Position numbers and translations under genes: made by a program | In this document: positions 10,780-23,123 of the stretch, one piece after another | How positions within the stretch are numbered: position 1 is the stretch's first letter | Layout of the letters: each line of letters opens with the position of its first letter | Assembly: GCA_023053545.1 (NCBI GenBank) | Contig: JAKZAN010000004.1 | Coordinates: forward strand, 4,898,001-4,962,000 | Source of the DNA: Lepidurus packardi | Taxonomy: Eukaryota > Arthropoda > Branchiopoda > Notostraca > Triopsidae | Direction: 5' to 3' | DNA length: 64,000 bases | The notes under the pieces: generated by a model | Seen by the model: the letters and a program-made list of their open reading frames with translations, nothing else | The model's database searches: none | Told to the model about the DNA's origin: nothing

Positions 10780-13700
10780 CTTTAGAGATAGATCCATGGC
10801 TAGTGCAACTGTCCTCTTGCAAAACCTTTGCATTATGCCTCTTCACTCTTTTGTTTATTTCAATACTTGAAAACGGTATACCGCCTTCACCATAGTCGTA
10901 CTCTCCCAGGATCCCAAGATTTTTCGTCGTAATGTCAGGATCCTAAGATGTTTTGTCAAGGGTAAGAACGATCTTCTCGGGTGAGTTGAGTTGGTACCAA
11001 CACTCGGCTAAAAGGCGCAGATTCGCTTACAAAAGTTCTTACAATGTTTGTGATTCCCATCCTTTCGGGGAGAGGACCATTAGCAAATCAGTAAACCTTG
11101 ACTCAAGGAGGTACCGAGGAGTTTTTAAAGGAGCATTTCCGGTACAAAGTGAGAGACAAGAGGCGATCGCCCCATCGTATTGGCCGATGCTTGTTGCTGT
11201 GTGTGCATTGTTGGTTTGTAAAAGAGAAGAAACCTTCCGTCTTTCTCACCTGAGTCTCAAGAGGGTCTTTTTCTTGTCCGGGTTTGGTATGGTATGGGTT
11301 CTTGGGTCCCGTTCCCCCGTGTCGGCTGCGACAGACCTATGGCGCCCGGATGGCGCGAATGCACCTGTGGAAATCCTCGGGCAATATGCAATACCACTTC
11401 AAAGACCACTCTCTCTCTTCTCTTTAGCTTTTGGCTCCTTTTTGGTCTCGAAGAGAGCGATGCTTCTCAATTCCCTTGGCAAGCGGGACCGCCTGGTGGG
11501 GAATACTCCATCGAAAGAAGATCTCGTCTTCTTTTGAGGAGCCCTTCGTTCTCAGCTCCGATAAGCTCCTTTGCTTGCAACAAAAAGCCCCCAAAACGTA
11601 AGAACGTAAGAACCCGAGAAGTAGACGATAATGATGATGATGACGGTTTGGTAGTAGTAGTGCACTTCTTCTTAGAAACATGATTGCATACGTTTTTACA
11701 TGCTAAGAAGAAAACCTAACGACTGCTCTGATCCCTTAATCGCTTTTCGACAGAGCCTTTAATTTCGTTCCTTAACCGTTGCAAAAAAAAAATATGAGCT
11801 CTCTTGCATGGGTCAATGGACCACCGTTCTCGTGATGCCATCAAACCATCCATAAGGAAGACGTAAACAAAAAAAATCTGTCGCCGAATCATTAAGTTTA
11901 TTGTACAATAGTTCAAAAACACGCAAAGTTGCAGGGTCCGTATTTTTTTCATTAATAAGTTCACGCTACCAATCATTCATTTTTCTTGCATTTTAATGAC
12001 TTTACCAGAATTTCGTTAAAATTCAGTTTATTAAAGTTTTATTAAAAAACTTAACTTTCCATTCCGTATATAAAAAGAGAAAAAGGTGGAAGCAGGAAGC
12101 TGCAACCAAACGTTTAAGAAATCTTCTCACAGAACAACTTGTGCCTTCTAAATAGTTTGAACACAATTTATCTGACGTTGAGAAATAAAAAAAAACAGAA
12201 CGTTTCCTTGCCACCAAAAATCAGTGTTTTGTTTCGCAAGCCAAAACTCGCTTTGGCTTCCAGATTAGAGAGCGTAAAACGATGGCAACAATGAATTAGT
12301 ATACGCCAACCTAATCACGGTATTTGGTCGAATAATACTGAAAGAAAAATGCAACAGGAAAAACTTCCTTAAAATTAGACACAATAGTTTACTTCCTGAT
12401 TTGGATAAAAAATAATATTACAATCTGGTTTTACTGCAGCCAGAACCTACAAAACGACAAACGGAAAGAAAAGCCTCTGGAATTAGGCTATTTTCAAATC
12501 TTGTGGTAACACCTGATAATGCCGACGTCACTAATATGCATGGCTGTTGTTCTGAATGCATTTCCTAACCATGTGTTATGTATACGCTGGGTGCCAAAAG
12601 AAAAGAAAGAGGAAAAGGCTCTGGCTTATCATGGATGCAGGCGCGAAGCCAAAAGCCGTTGGCTCATTAGGTTCGTGTTGAATGCGTAAAAGCTTGCGTA
12701 CGGGAAAACGCTACGCATGTTTCCTATATGTATTTGCCTCCTACGGGGAAGCTTGTTCCGTCTCTAACGTGCCATTCAAAACCGAAATAGCCTTTCTCTG
12801 GCGCATCGTGGGGCATTCAATTTTAGGGTTTCCAAAAGCGGGGCATTCTCATTTAAAACTTTTGGAGCTGCTATTTACACTCGGTGCCAAACCCAAGAAA
12901 AATAAAAACTGGCATGACGCTTTTGCAGGTGCATAGTGCATACTTGAGTAGAGCGAGTGAGAAGATTTTTCCGCCTTAGTTTATATGCCGAGGTGGCATA
13001 TTTCACCTGATGATGGATGCCAACGTTAGCCGAAGGTGACATGCGATGCTTCTTGTAGCCAAAGGTCTCGAAGACTTGGCTTACGATTTTGAGAAATCAG
13101 TTCGGTTAAGAAAATAATAATAAAAAAAGACTAGCTATATACCAGTCAAAATATATCCTTCACTATTGATACGGTAGGGAATAGTTACTCTACCATGACG
13201 AGTAACCACAAACGGAAATTAGCGTGAGAGACAGTAAAAAAGATATTTGAGACGACAGCTTGACTGCTTTCAGAAGATGCTAAAAAGTTTAATTAGGAGA
13301 TTGTGTAGTAAAAGAAACCCAAAAAATAAATAAAGAATAGACACGATAGATAGGGGTTTGAAATCTGAAAAGGGGTGGAAAAGTGTGAATGCTTTGGGTC
13401 GCTCCAACACTCATGGGAGTGCTGGGGGATCGGTTCTTTTGCTTGCATTCTTGACGAGATGAAAAGCAAAGGGGCTTAAAGCAAGAAAGTCGACGCAGGT
13501 GCACGCCAGCCAACACGTCGCCGACCATGTCCATTTTCAGACGCGGCAGCCAAAACTGAGAATGAGCAATGAGAAGCGACCTCGGCATACTATGCAACAC
13601 ATTTCAAATTTAGACGAGCCAGAGAAAATTAATACTATTTTTTATATTTTTCTACCTTCTTCGTTCTAAGCAACATTGATATTCAGAATTACATCCCTCC

Positions 13701-16700
13701 CGGCAAATAAGGATATTATGTACGTATGACCTAATAGACCTCTAGCCGCTCCACTTTTTGCTCACACCGTTTGCAACCGAAAAGTCAAAAGTGCTTGGAG
13801 CGCAAGCAGAAATCGTCGCAATTATCATAAGGAAAGTCTCTGGAAATTTTTTTGTGAGGACTTGCGATGTGTTCTACGTCACAACCTGGATTGATCGCTG
13901 ACATTCTGGACGTTGAAAGTGTCATTCATAAAGTTTCACGCTCGAGTTGCTAGGAAAACTAAATATATTAACATCCTACTACCAGTTATTACAAGGACAG
14001 AAATTCCGAATAAAAAAACGCAGGTCATAACTGGGTGTTTTAAAAATATAAAAAATCCCAACAGGAAACGCGCCACGGAAGGTATACAGGAAAACTAAAA
14101 AGGACGTATGAAGCAAATTGCCAACTTTGTATCAGGTCCTTCTTTTTACGAGATAATTTTTGCTCCCCTCCAGTCATGGTCTGGAATCCTTTTAAAACTC
14201 ATTCAAAGTGACTTGAATGAGATCAAAACTCAACTCGCAAAGGGCTATGCCGCGAGGGATCCACCTGTTGCGCGCTATTAATTCCTCGCCAAATGTGGTT
14301 TACATTGCTCTCACCCACCCCGCGCCACCTCCCCTTTTTCATCTTCCCGATCTTTGTTCTGTGTTAACATTTATATTCACTTGGAACATTTTCTCTTCTT
14401 GCCTGAGCCGTGAGGGGGTTATAAGTAATTCGACCACCGAGTTGAAACTTTGCCCCGTTTGCCGTTTTGGAACGAAGAACGCGTAAGACCACACCGCAGG
14501 ACCGAAAAACCAAAGGAAAGGGAAAAAGGAGTTCAGATAGACCCCGTTTGCATACTGCATTTGACCCCAGGATCAAACATACAACATACACACACATACG
14601 TTTCTCGTATGTACGTATATGTATGCAAGCCCCCAGCTGCGTCCACGTCTTGGTGGCGCCTCAATAGGTCACCAAAAGGTCAATCGGTCATTGCTTATCT
14701 TTTCGACAGTCTTTTTCCAGCCAAACGCTTCAAGTTTATAAGCAATAATAGCGCCTCATATTTCCCTTATACCCCCGGCTTGTACTCTTTAATCACAGTT
14801 TCATTTGCAAGTTCACTCTCAAAGGGCAAACAATACGTCCAGACATGATGGGGGGAGACACAATACTTTAATTACCCGCCGTTGAAATTATGCTTCGGTG
14901 CGGTTCCCGGATTCAAGAGGGAACAGTAAATGCTGCTGAGTTTTAAAGGAGCTAGTTTTCAATTGCTATGAAGTTATTCCAGCGTGTCAAATAACACGGA
15001 ACCTATAAATGTGGGCAGCTTGTTGGAGAATGTGTTGCGGCTCGCGTATCTGGCGCCTGGGCGACGCCTCCTCCGCCGCCAACTCGCAAAATCGGCAAGA
15101 CCATGCACTCCCTTTTGGTACATGGTCCATTTGCATTGTAATAATGCCTGTCTTTTTTTCGGTCCGTCTTCTTCTTTCTGTCGTTCTCCAGCTTCTTCCG
15201 GGAGCCAGGAATCAAGTGTCAATGCAAGCCCTTTGGAACCCAGGCGAACTCGAAAAAGAACTCACACAGTTTAATCTGCTAGACAGATCTTGTATAACTT
15301 GACCGACATCCCGCATCCGCTCAGCTCTTGTGCGACATTCTTGGATGCGCATGTCTTCATGTGGGATAGAAGATCCATTGAAGAAGATTAGGTACCGCCG
15401 ATTAAATCATTCACGGAAGTTCTAACGGTGCAAATATGCTAAAGTATTTGCTGGCTACCTCATGGAGACCAAAAGAAGATTTTTTTAACATAAAATTCGA
15501 GGGAAAAGGGGTTTACGAAGTGAATAGAAAGTTTTCAAACCCAATGTAAAGAGTCACGTGCGAAAAAACTCGTAAAGAGACACCCACCTTAGGTCAACCC
15601 GTTACTACGCCATAAGAAAGAGTTATGCGTTGCCCCTTTTATGTTTACTTTTGGCAAGTCAGCAGGCAACCAGATCAAACACGTAAATACGCTTTAAAGC
15701 CATATATGTCAACTCAAGTGGATCCTTTCACCATCCGCCCCCTTATAGAGGGTGTGCGTAACAGATATTAAGACTTTAAAACTAACGCTTGATTGTCATC
15801 ATTCGATTAGAAGGACTCTCGACATGCGACAGTCCGTTGCAGTAGGCCTTATTGCAAACGCGAGTTCGATAAGCTTTTTTTATAATGACAAAGAATAACC
15901 AAAGTAATTTTAAAATGTAAAAAACAAAAGCAGACTCCGTTATCGGAAATCTACGGTTACAAATCCATGTTTACAGTTCCAATACATATAGAAAAGAAAT
16001 AAACTTTATAACAAATTTGAGGTTATCACACGGATTTTTTTAGTTCATTAGCACGATTGGTCGATACTAGTACGTTTGTCAATGGCGGCAAGACTAGTTG
16101 CTTATAATTCGTTATAGTAGCTTAATACTGAAAAGGAATTCTGGGACCTAGTAAATACTTAATTACGCTTGCTATTATAGCAACGAGGAAATTCACGACT
16201 TAAAATAAAATTTTAGTATTATCATACGAAGAAGAACTTGAAGACAATTCAGTGTCGAAATTTGCAATACTACAAATAAAATAGGTAAACGGTGTTACAA
16301 TTAGAAAGCTAGACATAATTTACATACAATATATTCAGTGTAGCCATTGCTGTAGCTCAGTTGAAATGCCAGTCATTTCACAACAAATACACAAATTTTC
16401 TGGTACGATTTTCCTTATTACAACGCCTTTTATGCTTCTTTTTCACTTGAATTTGAACATTCTGCCGTTTATATGGTAAAATTATCAATTTGGTTTCAGT
16501 TTCCCAATTCTTAGTTACCACAGATGTTAGTACCAGATTTTCTTGTAACAATGTAGGGCAGAATCCGACTTAAACTTGCACGGCAATAGTCACTAAGTTG
16601 ACTCCCAATGAGCTTGGCGATTTGCGTCGATAAATTGCAGTGCCTCAAGTCTCAAATCTGTTTTATTGTCCGCAAACTTGCAACTCAAACCTCAAGAAGT

Positions 16701-17158
16701 TTCGGCTTTCAAGGCAAAATCCATTTGGCGACTTTAACGAGAGTACAACAAGAGTATTACGATGATAGCGATTGTCATAGCGGACCATCTGGAAGCTCTT
16801 ACGTTTACACTGGGTTATTAAAACACAGCCAAGATGCTTCCAAGAGACAACTTTGCAGGTGTAGTGACAAGATTCGGATTTGACATTGGCAAGTAATCTT
16901 AAACGAGTACAGCGTATATTATTGCCAAGTGCTCGAGCATGTTAGAAGACAGAATCACCGGAATTAGCTGGATTACAAGTGCAGTTTAGGAATCTTTAAT
17001 ACGGCAGATGTGGAAATCGCAAAAGAAACTCTGGGCGTAACTCTTACAGTTCGTAAGAATACGCAGTCATTAAGCGAATTTTCCCCGCAGTTAAGTCTGA
17101 CAGATGTAAAGAGTTTCTAGAGCACACGGCCACACTTACGGCTTCGCCACACGTGTAG

Positions 17159-17410
17159 AGACTTGCACGAAAAGATGCGGGTACTTTCGTAAAAATAGAA
17201 CACGCACCTTGTATTGTGCAGACAATTGGAAACGAAATTATTAGACAGCCGGCGTACGACTTTTGCGAGATGCCTTTTCAAGTCAACGACCCGGGCTATC
17301 TCAAACGCATACTTATCCCGTTGCATATCATTTGCATCAAAGGCCCAGGTGTGACGGGAGCCAAGGGCTGGACAGTTAAACACAAGAATGCGTTACTTAG
17401 GGCACAATAA
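17159..17410 (+). other. Weak YEATS-domain-like coding trace
   Basis: An 83-codon open frame contains FCEMPFQVNDPGYLKRILIP, which echoes the late YEATS pattern (acidic residue, P-F-x-V, G-Y/W, then a hydrophobic strand with a proline). The remaining YEATS strands and the aromatic reader pocket are not visible upstream, and a TAG stop precedes the frame at 17156. It may be a decayed exon or a chance resemblance. Confidence 0.15.
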
Positions 17411-20400
17411 GAAGCAACATATGCGATCCAATGATAAAAAACTGTGTCTTGGTTTTTACACTTTTGCTTCATCTTCAAATCCCTACTGCGAACGTATCAT
17501 ATAAAGCTAACTGTTTCGCAGCCATCTGGACACCTTGTCAAAGCAAAGAAATGGATCTATCAAACTATTCCGACCGTCAGCATCTTCCGAAAAGATTTTG
17601 GTTCTCAAATAAAACTTGAAAAAAGAGAAAAAATAGACCGATAGAATAGAAACAATGACGTAAGAACCCTCGTTAGCGTATGCTTCTTCTACTACTTATG
17701 AGAGTTTTCTCAAGTTTCATAATAAAGTCTTGCCTATTCTCATTTCCGCACATCATGCCAGGTGGCTTTTTCCATGTAAACTAAATTACATTGTAAGCTT
17801 CTCGCGGCACGCACAACGTGCCTGGACCCTTCATCTGCCAATATATGCGCGCTCCCAAATTAACTCATACATACATATATTAAGGATCCGAAAATTCGAA
17901 AACTCTCTCTGACACCGAAGCATATGAGCAAACGGCCCGAAATTACTAAAAGAAATTACTAAAAGCTGCCAGCTAACTTGGACATGCAGATTTCCTCATC
18001 CTTTGAAATAAGCACTTGTCCCTTTGCCTTCCAATTACCTTAACCAGCGCCTGCAATTTTCGATACTTAATTTCCTTATTAACTGGTAACGACGGTTCAC
18101 CATTAGAAAACGGGAAAGAACGTCGGTAAAACATTTTTTCCTAATATAGTCATACGCAATACCTTTTTTCCTTTTACCTATATTTTTTACCTTTTACGTA
18201 TATCGCCACGCCCATCATATCAGCTGCTTTTAAAAAATCTAGTCCGCAGAACCATAAAAACCGTTAACGACATATGGACGGAACGTTGCTTTCGTCGCTT
18301 GCCGCTTGCCCTTAACTTCATAAATGCATGTAGCACAATCACAAGTGAAAACTAACCAGGGCTTAGGCCCCCCAAAGCAGATGCTAAATACCCCCCCCCC
18401 TTTTTCTCCCTTCAGGATTATAAAAGCCAACGCTCTTCTCCGTTTGGATATTACTCCACAATTCGGTCTCACAAGCAAAGAAAAAAAAACTTCGGTTAAC
18501 GAGGAGTCGAGGACCAAAAACCTTGGGTCATCGTCATACATATATACACATACGACCATGTGCGTTTTTACCCCCACATGGTAAGCAGGCAGCAGGGCGA
18601 CAGGTGATGAGGTTGACCCCCCTTCTTTTGCCAATCCACACACACACACATAGAGCGTGGGAATGAAGCCCTTTTTACTCTCTTACCCCTCACCTAATGT
18701 CGCTAAGCAGCAGCTTTCACTGGTACTATAACACACAAATGTGTACGGGAGACGACGACCACCAACCCCTTAGGAATCACAGCTGCCCGGTGTCCCATAC
18801 GCAATACAGTTTCAACTGTATCAAAAACGCGAGCTTTGAACCCAACAACCCAACCGTTTTAGGCTCCTGCTGTTGATGTTCCCGTGATTGGAAACTCGTT
18901 AGGAAGTTGCATACCTACACCTGGCGAAAACTACATGGGCCTCAGTATCTTATTTGCTGATTTGCGGCTATTTCGTCTTCGAGGAACGAAACTGTTTTCG
19001 CCCGAGTCCCGGAAACATTTGGATGTTTCCCCCGACGACGGCCAATATGCCTATCAAGCGTCGCTGACAAAAGCTCCAGGTGTCCCATTCACAAGCGAAT
19101 CAACCCTTAGCCGGCGAACAATGTGGGAACAGTGCCAACGTCCGATTCTCAGATCAGTAATATAGATGCGCGTTCCCGAAGACAATAAACATTGTTTAAA
19201 CCAGCTCTATAAGCATAGCAAAAGCGCCAGAATTTTCCCTGTTCCGCATCCACGCCACTCAGTTATTATCATGTTCATATTTTCTGTAAAAGATAAGTCA
19301 AGAATTAAATTTAAAGTTAGGAAGGAAAACGTGACCGGAAGGATCAACACCTTGGGCACACACTTGACTCTTAAAAAGAGTGTAAAACCTCGATTTCTGT
19401 TTGCATGGAACACGTACATGACCTGTTTAGATGAAAAAGCGGGTTTTGGGGATAACCTTTTTAGGGGTTTAGCTTTATAGAACTTCTTAACACAGACACG
19501 GCGAATCAAGTCTTTAAGGAACGAACCTCAACAACGCTATAACTAAATGGGAAAAAAGCCGAGACGAGGGGGAAAAAAATACTTTCGAACTGAGTGACTA
19601 TTTGGCCATGCAAAGTACAGCTTTCAAACTCAAATATTAGATTGTGTGTACAGAAAAGGCCCGAGCCATATATCTACAGGTCCCAAATTTGGGTACGTGA
19701 AAAGGGGATTGCCACATTAGGCAACTCTTGGAATTGTACTTCTTTTCTTAATAATGTATTAGTCCTTGGTTAGTGAAATGCGAAGTTAGCTATAAAAAAA
19801 GTGACTGACAGCAGTGACACGAGCTAAAAGTCTGAAAGTCCGAGATGATCAACCACTCTGCAGATGATAGCACATAGCATGACATGAGGAAATTTGGAAT
19901 GCCCAAGTTTTCGATTGTTTACTTTCTACCGCTTCATGGGGGAACTAAAAGCCGCAAAACAACGTCAGGTATTGCCAAAGTCCACAATCATGCCGCACTG
20001 TTGGTATTACGGCAATAGACCGAGCTAAAAAAAATAATATAAGGAATAAGCGAACTAATTTAATACATACACACAACTATATGGTAATTTCTATGCCATA
20101 TTACCAACAAGGACATGACTGGAAGACCTGCTAGATAACTAACACTAAATCAATTAGAAAATAAATTGCAATTCCATTAAGAAATAGAAATAAATAATGC
20201 CCATCTTTGTACATAATTTCTAAGCAGATGGGCATCATTTTAAGACCATCTGAGACCCTCTACAATTCCGGATCAGTATTAGGAGTGCGGAGCACGTGTT
20301 CACAAGATAAGAAAAAATTACTATGCAGTAATTTTGCGACATTTAACTAAGTAATTTAATTTACGTTCCAAAGAAATGGGGATCTTTGATGGAATACCTC

Positions 20401-20806
20401 CAAATTCAATCAACCAGTTTGGGTTTCAAACACAACCAGTAACGCCTCTCTCCCCGTAGCAAAAATGAGACCTTGTACGATAAAAGTGTCACCTGGTTTG
20501 GTTACTTTTATTTTTTATCCTTGTTTGGCTACTTTATTTTGTATTGTAGCATCATAGAAGACTGCAACAGGGGTCTTGCCTTGAAAATCCTCCAATGAAA
20601 AGACCATCTACAATGTTTGGTTTCAAAATTTCCCCAAAATTTGCAAATCAAAGAGTTTACCTGCCTTACTGTGAATGATCCTATACAAATACGTATGACT
20701 AGCTTCGCCATTATTTATTACGGTTAATTTATTATGGCCAACACAATTTCTTCATTTTAAACGCTGTGCAAAGCAAGCTCCCTTTTATTTGATGATGGAT
20801 ATCAAA

Positions 20807-20858
20807 CGCCATCTAGTGGTTTAGCACATAACACAAGCAAAGCAACACCATCTATTGA
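20807..20858 (-). promoter_or_regulatory. CTCF-like site plus a degenerate second copy
   Basis: Read on the minus strand, 20819 to 20808 is CCACTAGATGGC, a full match to the CTCF core CCASYAGRKGGC. A weaker relative (TCAATAGATGGTG) lies at 20858-20846. Both sit just upstream of the gene-like relic starting at 20891. Use as an insulator or promoter element is inferred. Confidence 0.35.
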
Positions 20859-20890
20859 TTACGGGCGTACGAAATTGCGATATTGTAAAA

Positions 20891-21645
20891 ATGCGAAACA
20901 TACTGAGAAATGGAAAACAGCTTTCTACGGCTGATCTCAAAAGACTTCTCGGGGAAACTGACAATGAAGGTTAGCAATTCGGTCTGGATGAATTCCCCAA
21001 AGCGTTTCCCAAATGCTTAAATACGCAACCGGTTGTAAGAGAACATTCAAACGGGTAATTGAAGAAAACTCGAAACGAAACACCCAAAAAATCCCGATTG
21101 TTTTTTCTAACTTGAAATGGTATGCCTTCTAAGTGTGACTGCAGAAACTTATTATACTGATTGCTAACAACTGCTTAAATAATATAGGGTGGAACGGAAA
21201 ACCTTAAGCGAGTTGCCTGCAAGTTTTGAAAGGGAGATCCGTAAGCGAACCTCGGTGACGTATGACGCGTTCACTACGCCTTTACTTCCTAAGTCGTCAT
21301 TTGAAGGAACAACTTATACCTTTTCTACCAGCAATCTACCTGCTCTCACAACATATAGTAAAATGTGAAATTAGCATTTTACCATTTCGCATGGCATTTC
21401 GCATTTTACTGATGACCTAACTTTCTACATAATCAATTCTGGCTTTTTCGAGGTTCAACAAAAAAGCTGAAAGCCGTCTACACATAAAAACTCATTAGCT
21501 TAAATACTTGGACCGAAGTCTGGAAACTTTTGCGCGTTACAATGTTGCAAGATTAGACGACAAACTCAGAGAAATGGGAAGGGCTCATTCATTGTCCAAG
21601 GATATAGAAAAAGAGCCTTCCCTTAAGCGTAACGTCGTTGCGTAA
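20891..21645 (+). pseudogene. Broken multi-exon gene relic of unknown family
   Basis: I do not recognise the protein. Four stretches have charged, low-Cys composition unlike the surrounding noise. Exon A (20891-21054) starts with ATG and has an in-frame TAG at 20972-20974; the frame resumes and ends in a phase-2 donor (GG|gtaatt). Exon B (21188-21357) follows a matching phase-2 acceptor and stays open to a phase-1 donor. A third piece from 21453 has the matching phase but soon meets a TAA. A fourth, 21499-21645, is a helical stretch with LDRSLETFARYNVARLDDKL in another frame. The nonsense codons and the frame change point to a duplicated pseudogene that kept its introns. It could also be an unusual active gene with wrongly guessed exons, or chance. 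Confidence 0.35.
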
Positions 21646-23123
21646 CCGCACACGAGATAAGGTGATGCAACAAGCCTCGTTTTTTGCAAATAAAAAGGAA
21701 ACATTTCGAAACGTATTGCTCCTTTTGTCAGAAACTGACATCATGTCTTCCGCGCATGATTACTGGTCTTTGACCCCATTAATCCACAAGACCTGTACAC
21801 AATGCGCAGTCTTATTTCCAACTTCTCAGAGCGTTGGCCGTAGTTGGGTAAAAGCCTGGCAAAAAAAAAGTCGAATTAAAAAAAAAAATTATTCACTTTT
21901 TCTAAACCTCTGATGGCTGCTTCCGTCGACGATTCGTAAGTTCACTCTATTTGTTCAAGTACAAAGTCTTCCGGATTTTGTGTGGACGTCATAAGCTGAG
22001 AGTTTTTCCCGAGATTTACGATAACATCTGTTCTGATGAAGCACGTGCATAGATTGAGAAGACTTTTCCTTAATCGTCTTAAGACTCGATAAACACTCTG
22101 GGCCTAAAGCGATCGGACTTTGGGAGTAAAATCTCCCCAGACAGTAATTCTCTTTAAGTAATCCGGAACGTATTAGCTAAGTAGACTTTCTATTCATAAG
22201 AAGCCTAATAGTAAACTGTAGAAGTCTTCTCTAAAACATTCGCTAAATCGTCTTTTACTAATAAAAAAAAACAAGCCGACTTTCCTGTCCTGGGTAGTGG
22301 CCTTGCCTCACCCTTGCTATTGATCGCACTCCGAATTTGCAGAAAACATACGCAAAGCTATTGCGCATTGTCAAAATAATAATGACAATGCATTCCACAG
22401 ATCCAAGACTAGCGTCTTTAGCTAGACTTAGTAGAGAGATCATGTGAAACAGTAGGTTTAAATCGATCCCATTCATTATCTAATGTCTCTTATCTAAATT
22501 ATCGGCCTTCAGGGGCCCAGGAATGGTTCAGTAAAGTGTCTTCAACGTTTCTTTACGTCGTGACGTAGGCCAGGAAGGGTAAGGTTACTTGACTCAGATA
22601 TTCGAAAGCACTTTCTGCGACTCCACATTCCTTTATTCCTTATTAAGAACTGGCTGAAACAGAAAGAAAAGCGGCTTAGCTAAAGGGGGGGTCAATGAAA
22701 GGTGTGTCTGTAGCTGCACCAATCCTGTGGCCAGCATACGTTTCAGACGCTTCCAGAAGCCACAGAAGACGAAGGATACGCAAGTTCGAAAACGAACTTG
22801 TACTGTATATAAAAGGGAACAAAAATACTACTGCATTTAATACCGAATTTTGTACTTTTTGCTTTCAAATCCCTTCCCGCTTGACAAAACTACCTCTGCT
22901 CGTTTTTGTTAAAATCTTGGGCCAACCCACCTGGAAACGGCAAGACAGCAAATTCAGTCTGGTTCCGTGTTGTTTTATTCACTTCCTAGCTAACCAGTCC
23001 ACAACAGTGAGTACTGCGCGTTTGACCAGTCCAGAAGTTTTCTCTGCACAGTGTAAACTCTTCCACCGCAAATTACCATTTCTTTAATTTGCTCAAGTTT
23101 TATAACTTAAAAAAGTAAATCTA
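21646..23123. other. Gap between the relic and PNP
   Basis: A frame from 21638 continues with a helical-looking start (DKVMQQASFFANKKETFRNV) and then degrades, perhaps further relic. Nothing else is recognised. The last few hundred bases should hold the promoter for PNP exon 1a; I see no clear TATA box. Confidence 0.4.

Larger units (their letters stand above)
9061..20800. other. 11.7-kb tract without a confident gene
   Basis: Open frames here (for example one of 194 codons at 10953-11537) have noise-like composition and I recognise no domain. The tract holds short simple repeats, a C10 run at 18391-18400 and a doubled AAATTACTAAAAG at 17940-17965. One weak YEATS-like peptide is listed separately. 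Regulatory DNA for emc or for PNP could lie here, but nothing proves it. Confidence 0.5.

Noticed and set aside
10953-11537. Longest unexplained open frame in the emc-PNP gap (194 codons)
   Set aside because: Composition is noise-like (many Ser, Arg, Phe, Cys), no domain is recognisable, and frames of this length are expected a few times by chance in 64 kb read in six frames.
14984-15274. 96-codon frame whose first 40 residues look coding
   Set aside because: No ATG, no partner exon, and the second half is noise-like.
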